A DNA stretch of 64,000 nucleotides from Rivularia sp963920925 (GCF_963920925.1 NZ_CAWUDI010000039.1:16537-80536), one strand, 5' to 3'. Shown: positions 54,728 to 63,949, counted from the stretch's first letter. The notes: generated from the sequence alone by a model not told the origin. Numbers and translations: made by a program.

Positions 54728-56176
54728 ATGCCTGTTGCCAGCAAACCCATTAAATTTGGTACCGACGGATGGCGCGGCGTTATTGCCTCGGAGTTCACTT
54801 TTGAACGTTTAGCCTTAGTTGCGCCAGTAGCCGCGCAAGTATTATTAAATACATACGGCAAGATGGTAAGTAGTCGTACCATTATTGTTGGTCACGATCG
54901 CCGATTCATGGCGGAAGATTTTGCTCGTTTTGTTGCTGACATAGTAACGGATGCAGGCTTTGATGTAGTTTTGACTGAAGATTTTGCTCCAACCCCAGCT
55001 TTTAGTTGGGCAGCAAAGGCTCAAAATGCTTTAGGAGCTTTGGTAATTACAGCTTCTCACAATCCGGGGAAGTATTCGGGATTAAAGGTTAAAAGTTGTT
55101 TCGGTGGTTCGGTACCTCCAGATGTGACTAAAGAAATTGAAAGTTTGCTGACAGAAGAATTATCTTTTAATAGAGAAAATAGAGAAAAAGGTAAGATCGA
55201 AACCTTCGATCCTTGGCAAAGCTATACCCAGGGTTTAGTTGGTAAAGTCAATATTGACAAAATTCGAGATGCCATAAGTTCGGGTAAGCTGACTTTATTT
55301 ACCGATGCAATGCACGGTGCATCCGCAGGTGGATTGGGAATGCTTTTAGGGGATAAAGTCCAAGAAATTAATAGCGATCGCGATCCGTTATTTGAGGGTG
55401 GTGCCCCGGAACCTTTACCAAAGTATATTTCTAAATTTATAAATGTAATCAAAAATCACCGCAAAGCTAACCCTGAAGGTTTATCAGTGGGATTAGTATT
55501 TGATGGTGATTGTGACAGAATTGCGGCTGTAGATGGCAACGGAAACTTCCTTAGCTCGCAAATCTTGATTCCCATATTAATTGACCATTTGACTCAAAGA
55601 CGCGGCTTTACTGGCGAAATCGTCAAAACAGTCAGCGGTTCGGATTTGATTCCAATGGTAGCGAAATTACATAATTTATCGCTGTACGAAACCCCTGTCG
55701 GTTATAAGTACATCGCCGATAGAATGTTAGATGCACAAGTTTTGTTAGGTGGTGAAGAGTCGGGTGGAATCGGTTATGGAAGCCACATTCCCGAACGAGA
55801 TGCATTACTTAGTGCATTGTATGTATTAGAAGCAATTGTAGAATCAGGAATGGATTTGGGTGAGTATTACAGTCATTTACAAAAACAAGTTAATTTTAAC
55901 TCAGCATACGATCGCATCGACTTACCTCTCTCCGGAATGGAAGCAAGAGAGCGGCTTTTGCAACAATTACAAAAAGAACCATTAAAAGAAATCGCCGGAA
56001 AGCAAGTAGTTGATTGTAAAACAATTGACGGTTACAAATTCCGTCTTGATGACGACAGCTGGTTAATGATTCGCTTTAGCGGCACCGAACCAGTTTTGCG
56101 CCTGTACTGCGAAGCATCTACCCTTGAAGAAGTACACAAAACTTTAGCTTGGGCGAAAGATTGGGCAGAGCGGTAA
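54728..56176 (+). CDS. Phosphoglucomutase/phosphomannomutase family protein
   Basis: Alpha-D-phosphohexomutase, 482 aa, interconverting hexose 1- and 6-phosphates to feed nucleotide-sugar synthesis. Start 'IKFGTDGWRGVIA', catalytic phosphoserine loop 'ITASHNPGKYSGLK', Mg-binding 'VFDGDCDRIAAVD', sugar-binding 'GEESGGIGYG' and phosphate-binding 'RFSGTEPVLRLYCEA'. All domains are present. GGATAA precedes the ATG. The substrate (glucose, mannose or both) is not settled by sequence. It may supply the exopolysaccharide and glycosylation genes in the window. Confidence 0.92.
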   Translation: MPVASKPIKFGTDGWRGVIASEFTFERLALVAPVAAQVLLNTYGKMVSSRTIIVGHDRRFMAEDFARFVADIVTDAGFDVVLTEDFAPTPAFSWAAKAQNALGALVITASHNPGKYSGLKVKSCFGGSVPPDVTKEIESLLTEELSFNRENREKGKIETFDPWQSYTQGLVGKVNIDKIRDAISSGKLTLFTDAMHGASAGGLGMLLGDKVQEINSDRDPLFEGGAPEPLPKYISKFINVIKNHRKANPEGLSVGLVFDGDCDRIAAVDGNGNFLSSQILIPILIDHLTQRRGFTGEIVKTVSGSDLIPMVAKLHNLSLYETPVGYKYIADRMLDAQVLLGGEESGGIGYGSHIPERDALLSALYVLEAIVESGMDLGEYYSHLQKQVNFNSAYDRIDLPLSGMEARERLLQQLQKEPLKEIAGKQVVDCKTIDGYKFRLDDDSWLMIRFSGTEPVLRLYCEASTLEEVHKTLAWAKDWAER

Positions 56177-56180
56177 GGTG

Positions 56181-56231
56181 ATGGGGAGAGGGGGAGAGGG
56201 GGAGACAAGGGGACAAGGGGATGGGGGGATG
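56181..56231. repeat. Polypurine tract (gggggaga)n, second copy
   Basis: GGGGAGAGGGGGAGAGGGGG-like units followed by 'acaaggggacaagggg', as at 17680-17722 but orientated with the plus strand G-rich in both places. Followed to 56340 by 'taaaatctaaaatc' heptamer repeats. Confidence 0.7.
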
Positions 56232-56340
56232 GCGAGAAATTTGAAATATTAATCCTAAATCCTCACTATTAACTCCCTACTCACTACTCCCTACTCCTAA
56301 TCTAAAATCTAAAATCTAAAATCTAAAATCGAATTGATTT

Positions 56341-56913
56341 ATGCAACTAGTTGTAGCTACATCAAATCCCGGTAAGTTAAAAGAATTGCAAAAATATCTT
56401 GCGGATTTAAGTTGGGAGTTAGTTCTCAAACCGCAGGAATTAGACGTTGAAGAGACTGGCGATACTTTTGCTGCGAATGCTCGTCTAAAGGCTTCTGAAA
56501 TTGCAATTGCTACTAATAATTGGGCTGTAGCTGATGATTCTGGTTTACAGGTGGATGCATTGAATGGCGCTCCGGGGGTTTATTCAGCCCGTTACGGTGC
56601 GTCGGATTCCGAACGTATTGCTAGATTATTAAAAGAATTAGGAGACGAAACCAATCGGAAAGCACAATTTGCTTGTGCGATCGCTATTGCTCGTTGGGAT
56701 GGCACTATTGTTTTGGAGTCTGAAGGTGTTTGTCGCGGTGAGATTCTTCATGAAATTCGCGGTGACAAAGGTTTCGGCTACGATCCAATTTTTTTGGTAC
56801 CTGAAAAGCAATTAACTTTTGCTCAGATGACTTCAGAGGTGAAGCGCTCAATTAGTCATCGAGGTAAAGCCCTTGCTAGTTTACTTCCCCAGTTAGAAAA
56901 ATTAAAACCATAA
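56341..56913 (+). CDS. rdgB: XTP/dITP diphosphatase (RdgB/HAM1)
   Basis: Removes non-canonical purine nucleotides (XTP, dITP, ITP) from the pool. 190 aa. Motifs: 'LVVATSNPGKLKEL' at the N-terminus, 'VEETGDTFAANARLKA', 'VADDSGLQVDALNGAPGVYSARYG' (split: VADDSGLQVDALNGAPG, VYSARYG) and 'GDKGFGYDPIFLVP' plus 'SHRGKAL'. Family length ~195 aa. 165 bp after the phosphohexomutase gene, with repeat DNA between. Converges on glnB. Confidence 0.95.
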   Translation: MQLVVATSNPGKLKELQKYLADLSWELVLKPQELDVEETGDTFAANARLKASEIAIATNNWAVADDSGLQVDALNGAPGVYSARYGASDSERIARLLKELGDETNRKAQFACAIAIARWDGTIVLESEGVCRGEILHEIRGDKGFGYDPIFLVPEKQLTFAQMTSEVKRSISHRGKALASLLPQLEKLKP

Positions 56914-56990
56914 ATCAAAATGAAGTTTAAAGAATGAAGAATGATTCAATTTTATGTTTCAAACTTCAGACTTCAAACTTCATTACTTTT

Positions 56991-57329
56991 TTACACCGCT
57001 TCGGTATTCTTTTCTCCGGTACGAATCCGTACAACTTGCTCTACCGGCGATATAAAAATCTTACCATCGCCAATTTCACCAGTACGGGCAGCGGCAATAA
57101 TTTTATCTACCACCATATCAACTTGAGCGTCTTCTACAACGATTTCTACTTTGAGTTTTTGCAGAAATTCAACGGTGTACTCGGAACCACGATAACGTTC
57201 GGTTTGTCCCTTTTGCCGCCCGAATCCGCGTACTTCAGAAACTGTCATACCGACTATACCGGCATTAACTAAAGCAATTTTTACTTCATCCAGCTTAAAG
57301 GGACGAATAATCGCTTCTACTTTTTTCAT
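56991..57329 (-). CDS. glnB: Nitrogen regulatory protein P-II
   Basis: Trimeric sensor of ATP/ADP and 2-oxoglutarate that controls nitrogen and arginine metabolism. 112 aa, canonical. The T-loop 'ERYRGSEYTVEF' holds Ser49 (the phosphorylation site of cyanobacterial PII) and Tyr51. Signature 'GDGKIFISPVEQVVRIRTGE' present, starting MKKVEAIIRPFKLDEVK. AAGGAG sits 9-10 nt before the ATG. I looked for an NtcA box (GTA-N8-TAC) upstream and found only a partial one (GTA-N8-GAC, about 57438-57451 on the minus strand), so NtcA control is not shown. Confidence 0.97.
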   Translation of the reverse strand: MKKVEAIIRPFKLDEVKIALVNAGIVGMTVSEVRGFGRQKGQTERYRGSEYTVEFLQKLKVEIVVEDAQVDMVVDKIIAAARTGEIGDGKIFISPVEQVVRIRTGEKNTEAV

Positions 57330-57778
57330 TTGAATTTCTCCTTACAAAAATTTCGCTTTATCTATCTAACCAGATTCCCAGTCTCATAAGGTAACTGGCA
57401 AACTCAATTCAATTAATTTGTACCATTTGCTGTCTCTCAAAATACGATATTCTCAGCGATCGCAAATTAGGTCATCCGCTACTATGCTTGGGAAATTTTA
57501 AGATAATTTTGAGAACTGAGAAACTTAATTTCTTAATACAATTGCGTAAGTCTAATAATAAACTGACACATACCTTCATTTTATCTGACTGTAGAAAATT
57601 ATATAAATTAATTAAATACTAAGTAAATATTTTTTCTGCCTTAATTACTAGTTTTATGGCTAATACCAATATGCTGGTTCCTGTTGCTTTAGTCTTACGA
57701 TTTATTGACTTATTTTGTAGCTTTTCAAATCAACTATAAACTATAAATCTAAAGTCTAAAATCTAACATTAACAATTA
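57330..57778. other. Leader and promoter region of glnB, no gene
   Basis: AT-rich DNA with one HIP1-like octamer (GCGATCGC at about 57459). It should hold the glnB promoter. Nothing else recognisable. Confidence 0.45.
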
Positions 57779-58387
57779 TCAGCGAGTGTGATTTTCTAAA
57801 AGAGGACGTACAACGACATAACCAGCGCCAAAACCCATAACAATAATAAAAACAATTGCAAAAATCAGCCACCAGCCACTGACTTGTGACATTTGCGATT
57901 CATCATCATAGTAATAGGTTGCTTGTTCTTCTTCTATAAATATTGGTTCTGGTAGAGGTTCAATATATTCAGTTACTTGAGGCATAACTGGCGATTTACG
58001 CGAATGATGTTTTACTCGCTTTGGAGCTACCTGTTGACGTTGATGTTGTGGTTTTGGTTTGTGTGGTGCATATTGCTTCTGGTTTGTTTCTACTGGTGTT
58101 TGGTTGAAAGAAGGCGACGGACTGCTATTGTAGGCAACATTCGCTTTATAATTAACTGCATTTTGTAAATGTAAAACAGCATTAACGGTTTTAGCGATTT
58201 CTTGACGAAGCACGTGATTTTCTTGCGCTAAATGTTCGTTTTGTTGATTAAGTTGATGTATTGCTATTTGTGTCGCTTGTAATTCTGCGGCTAATTCACG
58301 ATATACACTTAACGGTACGGAAGCTGAATAAGCTTGGTTTGCTGGTGTTGGTGATTGGTTGTAGCCAGAATCTGTAATTGTTCGCAT
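57779..58387 (-). CDS. Tail-anchored coiled-coil hypothetical protein
   Basis: 202 aa: a Ser/Pro-rich start, a coiled coil (residues ~30-75, 'YRELAAELQATQIAIHQLNQ', then 'LAQENHVLRQEIAKTV'), a long Pro/Gln/His-rich disordered middle (PHKPKPQHQRQQVAPKRVK), an acidic patch (PLPEPIFIEEEQATYYYDDE) and a C-terminal membrane helix (GWWLIFAIVFIIVMGFGAG) with a short exterior tail. It is therefore a tail-anchored protein with most mass in the cytoplasm. Function unknown; restricted, to my knowledge, to cyanobacteria. Confidence 0.75.
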   Translation of the reverse strand: MRTITDSGYNQSPTPANQAYSASVPLSVYRELAAELQATQIAIHQLNQQNEHLAQENHVLRQEIAKTVNAVLHLQNAVNYKANVAYNSSPSPSFNQTPVETNQKQYAPHKPKPQHQRQQVAPKRVKHHSRKSPVMPQVTEYIEPLPEPIFIEEEQATYYYDDESQMSQVSGWWLIFAIVFIIVMGFGAGYVVVRPLLENHTR

Positions 58388-58646
58388 AAGTACTTAGTCT
58401 CAAAGATAAACGTCATTCCGGTTTACTATAACTATTGTCTGCAAATACTAAAAAATAAAAAGTAAAAAGTATCTGATATATCTGAGAATAATATAAGGAA
58501 GCTTTAAAAACAAAAAATATCTTTGCTAACTTGTATGACAAAGCATAACAGTAAACTTATCATTAAAAATATGATTTTTAATATTTAAGGGTGACATTTG
58601 TCACCATTAAATTAACAATGCGAAACAATTTTCGAGATAGATAAGA

Positions 58647-59468
58647 TTATTTTTTTAATAAAGGAAAAAAGTGCCCTACAGGTCCTTGTCCTTTGCCAAT
58701 GTCCAAAGCATTACTTAATGCATGAGAAACATATTCCTTTGCTTGACGTGCTGCTTTAAATAGACTATCTCCTCGTGCTAAATTAGCGGCGATCGCAGCG
58801 GATAAAGTACAACCAGTTCCGTGAGTATTTTTGGTAGCTACTAATTGTATAAGTAAAGTTTCAAGATTTTTACCATCAAACCAAATATCTATGCCGCGCA
58901 AACTTCCCTGCATTCCACCACCTTTAACCAAAACGGCTTTGACTTTTAATTTTTCGTGAATGGTTTGCGCTGCTGCTTTCATGTCATCGAGAGATTTAAT
59001 TTCTAAACCGCTAAGAATTTGGGCTTCGTATCGGTTAGGAGTCAAAATTGCGGCTAAAGGTATAAGAGAATCGCGAAGGGTTTTCACGGCTTCATCGTCA
59101 ATTAATTGCGCTCCCGTGCGCGACACCATCACCGGATCTACCACCAAATTAGGAATTTGTAAAGTTTCGATTTGTTTGACAACTGTAGTAATAATTTCCT
59201 GATTCAGCAACATTCCAGTTTTGGCTGCTTGCACCCCGATATCATCGCATACAGCCTTAATTTGTTGCTCAACAGCTAATGACGGCATTGCATCAACGCG
59301 CATTACACCCAAAGTGTTTTGTGCGGTAACGCAGGTAATAGCGCTAGTACCGTGGACGCAATGAAAAGCGAAGGTGCGTAGATCGGCTTGAATTCCCGCA
59401 CCACCACCGCTATCGGAACCAGCAATAGTCAAAGCAACGGGCACCTTGGATGTTGATTTGGTGTTCAT
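58647..59468 (-). CDS. thiD: Bifunctional HMP kinase/HMP-P kinase
   Basis: Phosphorylates hydroxymethylpyrimidine and its monophosphate for thiamine synthesis. 273 aa from ATG at 59468 (the frame is open one TTG further). Motifs: 'ALTIAGSDSGGGAGIQADLRTF' (split: TIAGSDSGGGAGIQADLRTF), 'VVDPVMVSRTG', 'AVLVKGGG', and the catalytic 'NTHGTGCTLSAAIAANLARG' (Asp-less variant GTGCT anion hole). Ribokinase fold. Not next to thiC, and no TPP riboswitch is seen upstream. Confidence 0.95.
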   Translation of the reverse strand: MNTKSTSKVPVALTIAGSDSGGGAGIQADLRTFAFHCVHGTSAITCVTAQNTLGVMRVDAMPSLAVEQQIKAVCDDIGVQAAKTGMLLNQEIITTVVKQIETLQIPNLVVDPVMVSRTGAQLIDDEAVKTLRDSLIPLAAILTPNRYEAQILSGLEIKSLDDMKAAAQTIHEKLKVKAVLVKGGGMQGSLRGIDIWFDGKNLETLLIQLVATKNTHGTGCTLSAAIAANLARGDSLFKAARQAKEYVSHALSNALDIGKGQGPVGHFFPLLKK

Positions 59469-59579
59469 CAATCTATTTAGAAATACGCATTAGGAACTAT
59501 GACCTTAAAATACAGGATTTTTCACAGTTTGATCTCGTTCAAGGTGTAACAATTTCAAGTTGTATTTTTTTCAAGTGTT

Positions 59580-60014
59580 TTATTTTTCTGCTTGTTGTTC
59601 AATTCTTTGCAGTTCCTTTTGTAGAAACTTTCCCCATTCTCCTGCTAAAGGAATTTCTGTAAAAGGTACGCGAATAGATTCAGAAGCTTCGGGAAGTACA
59701 AATTCTAATTCAATTTTTGTAGCTTTCTGGGGTAATTCATCTATATTAATGGGGTTGTCATCTATCAAAAGATTTATATTTTCAACATCGTTTAAAGAAA
59801 AAGTTTTTAAATCTACAATACCCTTGACAGTCGGTTTACCCCAGGTCATCTCGTTTTCTTTCTGAGCTAAAACTGCATAAATATCGTATTTCGCTCTGTC
59901 AAAATTTTCTGCCCAAATACGATAAGCTTCAACTTTTTTAAATTCTCTAGAACCTTGCCAAGCTAACCAAAAAAACGCTATTAGCAAAGGTAGCCATAAA
60001 AGTCCACGTTCCAT
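59580..60014 (-). CDS. Conserved cyanobacterial hypothetical with N-terminal membrane anchor
   Basis: 144 aa. An N-terminal hydrophobic segment (GLLWLPLLIAFFWLAWQGS) is followed by a ~115-aa soluble domain: 'FKKVEAYRIWAENFDRAKYDIYAVL', split as YRIWAENFDRAKYDIYAVL, then 'TVKGIVDLKTFSL' and 'ATKIELEFVLP'. It may face the periplasm or thylakoid lumen. Not assigned to a family. Divergent from the subtilase gene 230 bp away. Confidence 0.72.
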   Translation of the reverse strand: MERGLLWLPLLIAFFWLAWQGSREFKKVEAYRIWAENFDRAKYDIYAVLAQKENEMTWGKPTVKGIVDLKTFSLNDVENINLLIDDNPINIDELPQKATKIELEFVLPEASESIRVPFTEIPLAGEWGKFLQKELQRIEQQAEK

Positions 60015-60243
60015 AAAATAACCTTGATTTTTGCTGACAATAAAATAGAATTACGCCACAATAAAAAAGAATGTAGTATATCAGGTGCTACAATCTTCTT
60101 CCTGACTAAGAGGAGTTTGCCTAAGTCCCGCTCAAGGATACATAACTTGCAAACTTTGTAAATATCCTTCTGTCTTCAGGTAAAGAAGGTTGTGTGTAAG
60201 CTAAGGTAGTGTTCAAACTGACAAATAGCCACTGTTAGATTCA

Positions 60244-62121
60244 ATGAAAAAACTTATATTATTCTGCTTGTTTGTCATCGGGTTGAGTTTTGCCCTGTTA
60301 ACTTTTGTTAATGTTAAGGGACTCGCATCTCAGGGCGAATTTGAGACGATTGTACTAGATTTCCGGGAAGATATTCCCGCCCGAGAATTGCAGCAAGATT
60401 TGCAAGCAATAGCTCAAAAGTACAATGTGACTCCTCGATTAGATAATCAATTTTCCAAAAAGGATAATGTTTATATTATCGAAGGGGATAGGCAGCGCAT
60501 CAAAAAACTGCGTAAGTCAGAACTAGCCAGAGACACGGAATTTATCGAGCCAAACTATATATATAAAATTCCAGAATCGGGCAATCCCGAACAAGATAAA
60601 ATTGCGCGGGAGGCTGAATATTTACAGTCATCCGACGACGGTATCTTAGAAGAAGTAAAGCCAAGTCTTAAAGGTGCTAACGACCCCCTCTACAGCCAAC
60701 AGTGGCACCTCAATAGTATCAACATTGAAGGGGCGTGGGATAAAACTAGAGGCAAAGGCGTGACGGTAGCCGTGATTGACACCGGCGTTACCAAGGTGCG
60801 CGATTTAGTTGAAACCGAATTTGTCAAAGGCTACGACTTTGTAAACGATAGAGAAAATGCCTCAGACGACAACGGACATGGTACCCACGTTGCCGGTACC
60901 ATTGCCCAAGCTACTAATAATAGTTGGGGTGTAGCTGGAGTCGCTTACGAAGCCAATTTAATGCCTTTGAAGGTACTTAGTGGCTATGGCGGCGGTACGG
61001 TAGCCGATATTGCCGAAGCGATTAAATTTGCTGCCGATAATGGCGCAGATGTGATTAACATGAGCTTGGGTGGTGGCGGTGAAAGCCAGTTGATGAAAGA
61101 TGCAATTAACTACGCTCACAGCAAAGGTGTAGTAATCATTGCCGCTGCTGGGAATGAAAATCAGAACGCTGCTTCCTATCCCGCACGTTATCCTAATGTG
61201 TTTGCAGTTTCCGCTTTAGGCCCCGATGGCTTGAAAGCGCCTTATTCTAACTATGGTGCTGGAGTAGATATTTCTGCTCCCGGCGGTAGCGATGCTGGCA
61301 AAATTTTGCAAGCAACGGTTGATATGGACAGCAAAGGCGAAGAAGTTTTTCTTGGCTTGCAGGGAACAAGTATGGCTTCACCCCACGTTGCTGGTGTTGC
61401 TGCATTAGTTAAAGCTAGTGGAGTAGAAGAGCCAGACGAAATTGTCAAAGTTTTGGCACAATCAGCAAGAGTTATCCAAGATGACGGCTTGAACTATTAT
61501 GGTGCCGGACAATTAAATGCTGAAGCAGCTGTTACCCTTGCCGAACAAGGAACAATCAGTTTTCAAGACTTCTTCCGCTGGTTGCGCGATAGCGGCTATT
61601 TGAACCCAGGTTTCTGGATTGATGGCGGTATGGTAGCACTCCTACCAAAGATTTTAATGGTGGTGGGTTCTTACTTACTAGCTTGGTTTTTACGAGTTTA
61701 TTTCCCCTTCACTTGGACTTGGAGTTTAGCTAGTGGTTTAGTTGCAGGTAGTTCTGGATTATTTTTCCTTAAAGGATTTTACATCTTTGACCTTCCTCAA
61801 TGGCCTATGCGTTTGCTTGGTAGCTCTATTCCCGAACTAGGTAATACCTTACAAGGTACCAATCCTTTTAACCCATTATTTGCCAGCGTTCTAGCTCCCA
61901 TTGTCTTAATGGCACTGCTACTCGGAAATTCAAAGTGGAAGTGGTTTGCGATCGGTTCGAGTTTGGGAGTTGCAGCTTGTTTAGCCGTAAGTTCTGTAAC
62001 AGATCCAGCCGTTTGGGGATTGGGAGATGGTATGTTAGCCCGTGGATTCTTAATTGCTAACGCAATACTTTGCTTCATGTTGGCTCGTTTTACAGTCAAA
62101 AACGACGAACAAACAACTTAG
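60244..62121 (+). CDS. Subtilisin-like serine protease (S8) with C-terminal membrane domain
   Basis: 625 aa. Signal peptide (residues 1-28), a propeptide of inhibitor-I9 type (~35-110), catalytic domain ~150-445 with Asp179 (VAVIDTGVT), His212 (NGHGTHVAGTI), oxyanion Asn304 (AAGNENQNAASYP) and Ser376 (GTSMASPHVAG). Then ~180 residues with about five hydrophobic segments (e.g. ILMVVGSYLLAWFLRVYF), an unusual membrane-embedded tail for a subtilase. So the protease is probably held on the outer face of the membrane. Substrate unknown. Confidence 0.92.
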   Translation: MKKLILFCLFVIGLSFALLTFVNVKGLASQGEFETIVLDFREDIPARELQQDLQAIAQKYNVTPRLDNQFSKKDNVYIIEGDRQRIKKLRKSELARDTEFIEPNYIYKIPESGNPEQDKIAREAEYLQSSDDGILEEVKPSLKGANDPLYSQQWHLNSINIEGAWDKTRGKGVTVAVIDTGVTKVRDLVETEFVKGYDFVNDRENASDDNGHGTHVAGTIAQATNNSWGVAGVAYEANLMPLKVLSGYGGGTVADIAEAIKFAADNGADVINMSLGGGGESQLMKDAINYAHSKGVVIIAAAGNENQNAASYPARYPNVFAVSALGPDGLKAPYSNYGAGVDISAPGGSDAGKILQATVDMDSKGEEVFLGLQGTSMASPHVAGVAALVKASGVEEPDEIVKVLAQSARVIQDDGLNYYGAGQLNAEAAVTLAEQGTISFQDFFRWLRDSGYLNPGFWIDGGMVALLPKILMVVGSYLLAWFLRVYFPFTWTWSLASGLVAGSSGLFFLKGFYIFDLPQWPMRLLGSSIPELGNTLQGTNPFNPLFASVLAPIVLMALLLGNSKWKWFAIGSSLGVAACLAVSSVTDPAVWGLGDGMLARGFLIANAILCFMLARFTVKNDEQTT

Positions 62122-62122
62122 T

Positions 62123-62236
62123 TGTTAGTTGTTAGTAATTAGTAGTTAGTTGAAGTTCTTAAAAACGAATAACTAGCTACTAACTGCTAACTATTAACTA
62201 ACAACCACTAACAACTAACAGCTAATAACTAACAAC
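62123..62236. repeat. Inverted heptamer repeats (gttagtt / aactaac)
   Basis: 'ttagttgttagttgttagt' on the left and 'actaacaactaacagctaa' on the right form a long imperfect hairpin of STRR heptamers. It would also act as a terminator for the protease gene. Confidence 0.6.
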
Positions 62237-62240
62237 GAAT

Positions 62241-62468
62241 ATGAGCATTAAAGTTAAAGGAACTGTTGAACGCCGCGATATTGGCATGGGTGCTTGGGCA
62301 TTCGTCGGTGAAGATGGGAAAACCTATGAAATTATGAGAGGAGCAGATAAAAGTCTACTTCAAGCAGGACAAAAAGCAGAAGTCACCGGAGATGTACGCG
62401 AAGATGTAATGACTGCTGCTATGATTGGCCCCGTGCTAGAAGTCAAATCTTTTGATATTACAAATTAG
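62241..62468 (+). CDS. Small beta-rich protein (DUF5818-like)
   Basis: 75 aa, no signal peptide: 'KVKGTVERRDIGMGAWAFV', 'DGKTYEIMRGADKSLLQAG', 'AEVTGDVREDVMTAAMIGP' (strand pattern of a small barrel or OB-like fold). Function unknown. Follows repeat DNA 120 bp after the protease, same strand. Confidence 0.75.
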   Translation: MSIKVKGTVERRDIGMGAWAFVGEDGKTYEIMRGADKSLLQAGQKAEVTGDVREDVMTAAMIGPVLEVKSFDITN

Positions 62469-62478
62469 CGTTGATGAT

Positions 62479-62554
62479 GTAGAGACGCGTTAGCGCCTAG
62501 CTGAGCGTACCGTAGGTATTGCGTGCCCGCCAGGGCATTATATCGCGTCTCTAC
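62479..62554. repeat. Palindromic repeat (GTAGAGACGCG ends), 76 bp
   Basis: GTAGAGACGCG and CGCGTCTCTAC are exact inverted ends. The interior has GCGTACCGTAGGTATTGCG, an inverted copy of 51460-51478. Between two convergent genes, so it may serve as a terminator for both. Confidence 0.7.
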
Positions 62555-62586
62555 AAGAGTTTAGGTTTCATCAACACAATATTTAA

Positions 62587-62904
62587 CTAATTGCTGTTTT
62601 CATCAAGAACCGATTGCAGCCGAGTTCTAAATTCTCCTTTGGGATGTCCTCCTTTCACTTCACCCACAATTGCTGGTTCTTCTTCTGGAGAATCGCAGAC
62701 AATATAGGTAGGCCATCCCATTTCTGATTTATCTGGATACTGAGTTAATAAAACTTTACGATACTTGCGATAGGTAGCGGTATCCTGCATTTTGACATCA
62801 ATAAATTCTAAACCGAGTTCTTCAGCCACCTTTTTGTCGTAAAAAGACATTTTGTGACAAATACCGCAATCTTCGCTAGAAAATTTAATTACAGATAAAG
62901 GCAT
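62587..62904 (-). CDS. Thioredoxin-like family protein
   Basis: 105 aa: 'IKFSSEDCGICHKMSF' with the CxxC redox centre CGIC near residues 13-16 and the cis-Pro region 'EMGWPTYIVCD'. Compared with thioredoxin the fold is complete but short, and the WCGPC signature is replaced by DCGIC, which suggests a different redox potential or partner. Role unknown. The start MPLSVIKF fits a cytoplasmic protein. Confidence 0.82.
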   Translation of the reverse strand: MPLSVIKFSSEDCGICHKMSFYDKKVAEELGLEFIDVKMQDTATYRKYRKVLLTQYPDKSEMGWPTYIVCDSPEEEPAIVGEVKGGHPKGEFRTRLQSVLDENSN

Positions 62905-63609
62905 AATTTTAAATTTGAACTAAATTTGAGCTATTTCATAGTTTATAAAATACAACACGATATCGTACCATACAAAACAATTCCAGTTTGGGGAACTTTT
63001 TATCCTTCGGAATCGACTGTTGATATCAAGTAAGGTATGCAGCTTTATACGAGTAAATGCTTAGAGGCTACCTGCTTTAGTTATAGGTTATCTGGATGAG
63101 TAATCTACAGTCGCGATCAGCCGGAGGCTGACGCTTTACGTATCGCAATTATTTTAGGGCGCTATTTACCAACCATACGAACGGCGAGTGATTGGCAGTA
63201 AAGAATTAATTATTCTTTTGTCCACTTGGTTTACGTAAATACAGTGAAATCTTTAAAAATAAGAAACAGATTACTTGCCTTCTACCTAGATGAAGCTGAG
63301 AACGGTAGAAATATCGAGAAAGCTTGATAATAGGGAAAGTTTGAAGTAATCGCTTTCTGCTTGCAATTCAGAAATTGTGTTTATCAAAAACAGTCATATC
63401 AAAGCTTACAGCGATTAATGTCATAAATATAAAAGGTTTTGACACAATGTCATTTTTCCATAAAAGTATGTTAGATTGAATACTCTACTTAAATATATTT
63501 GACTACTTAGTAGTTCGTAGAGTTTATCCTCGGAGAATGGCTAAGTAAAGGCAAAAAATTTGAGTTGTATTACTTAAGAAAAGATACTTAATAGTTATAA
63601 ATTTCTTAA
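62905..63609. other. Gene-free AT-rich DNA before the NsiR1-like array
   Basis: No credible gene on either strand. A 'gatcagccggaggctgacgc' palindromic module occurs at about 63116. It should hold the promoter of the thioredoxin-like gene. Confidence 0.45.
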
Positions 63610-63677
63610 GGTGAGTTAGTTATCAAATTGGATCTAAAATTTTCAACAATTCCCTTTATTCCGGTAAGATTTATATC

Positions 63678-63755
63678 TCCGGAGAGGTTTGTCGATAAAA
63701 CTTTGTTTTGACTTTCCGAATAAAACCCCCAGCTAGCTTGTAGGCTTACCAGGGG
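63678..63755 (+). ncRNA. nsiR1: NsiR1-like sRNA unit A (shorter, diverged)
   Basis: Promoter motif TCCGGA at 63678, six nt closer to its hairpin than in unit B, and a terminator-like stem CCCC/GGGG at 63726-63755. The transcript would start in between. Diverged from unit B in its 5' part. Confidence 0.55.
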
Positions 63756-63810
63756 AGTTAGTTATCAGGGTGCATCTACCAATTCTATGTACTGTATTTA
63801 ACAGCAACTT

Positions 63811-63900
63811 TCCGGATAAAACTGTATAAATATGTATGTCGGTAGAAATTTGACATATAAAAATCCCCCAGCTAGCTTGTAGGCTTACCGGGGGAGACAG
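63811..63900 (+). ncRNA. nsiR1: NsiR1-like sRNA unit B, with TCCGGA promoter
   Basis: TCCGGA (63811-63816) matches the DIF+ promoter motif of genes induced in differentiating heterocysts of Nostoc PCC 7120. TATAAAT and TATGTATGT downstream could be the -10 region. The transcript would contain GTCGGTAGAAATTTGACAT and end at the stem CCCCC/GGGGG (63865-63894). NsiR1 is such a tandemly repeated sRNA that base-pairs near hetF; the identification rests on design and remembered sequence, not a search. Confidence 0.7.
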
Positions 63901-63949
63901 TTATCAGGGTGCATCTACCAATTCTATGTACTTTAAATAACGGGCACTT

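Noticed and set aside
57330..57480. NtcA binding site before glnB
   Set aside because: Only a partial match, GTA-N8-GAC, was found instead of GTA-N8-TAC, so it is not listed as a feature.
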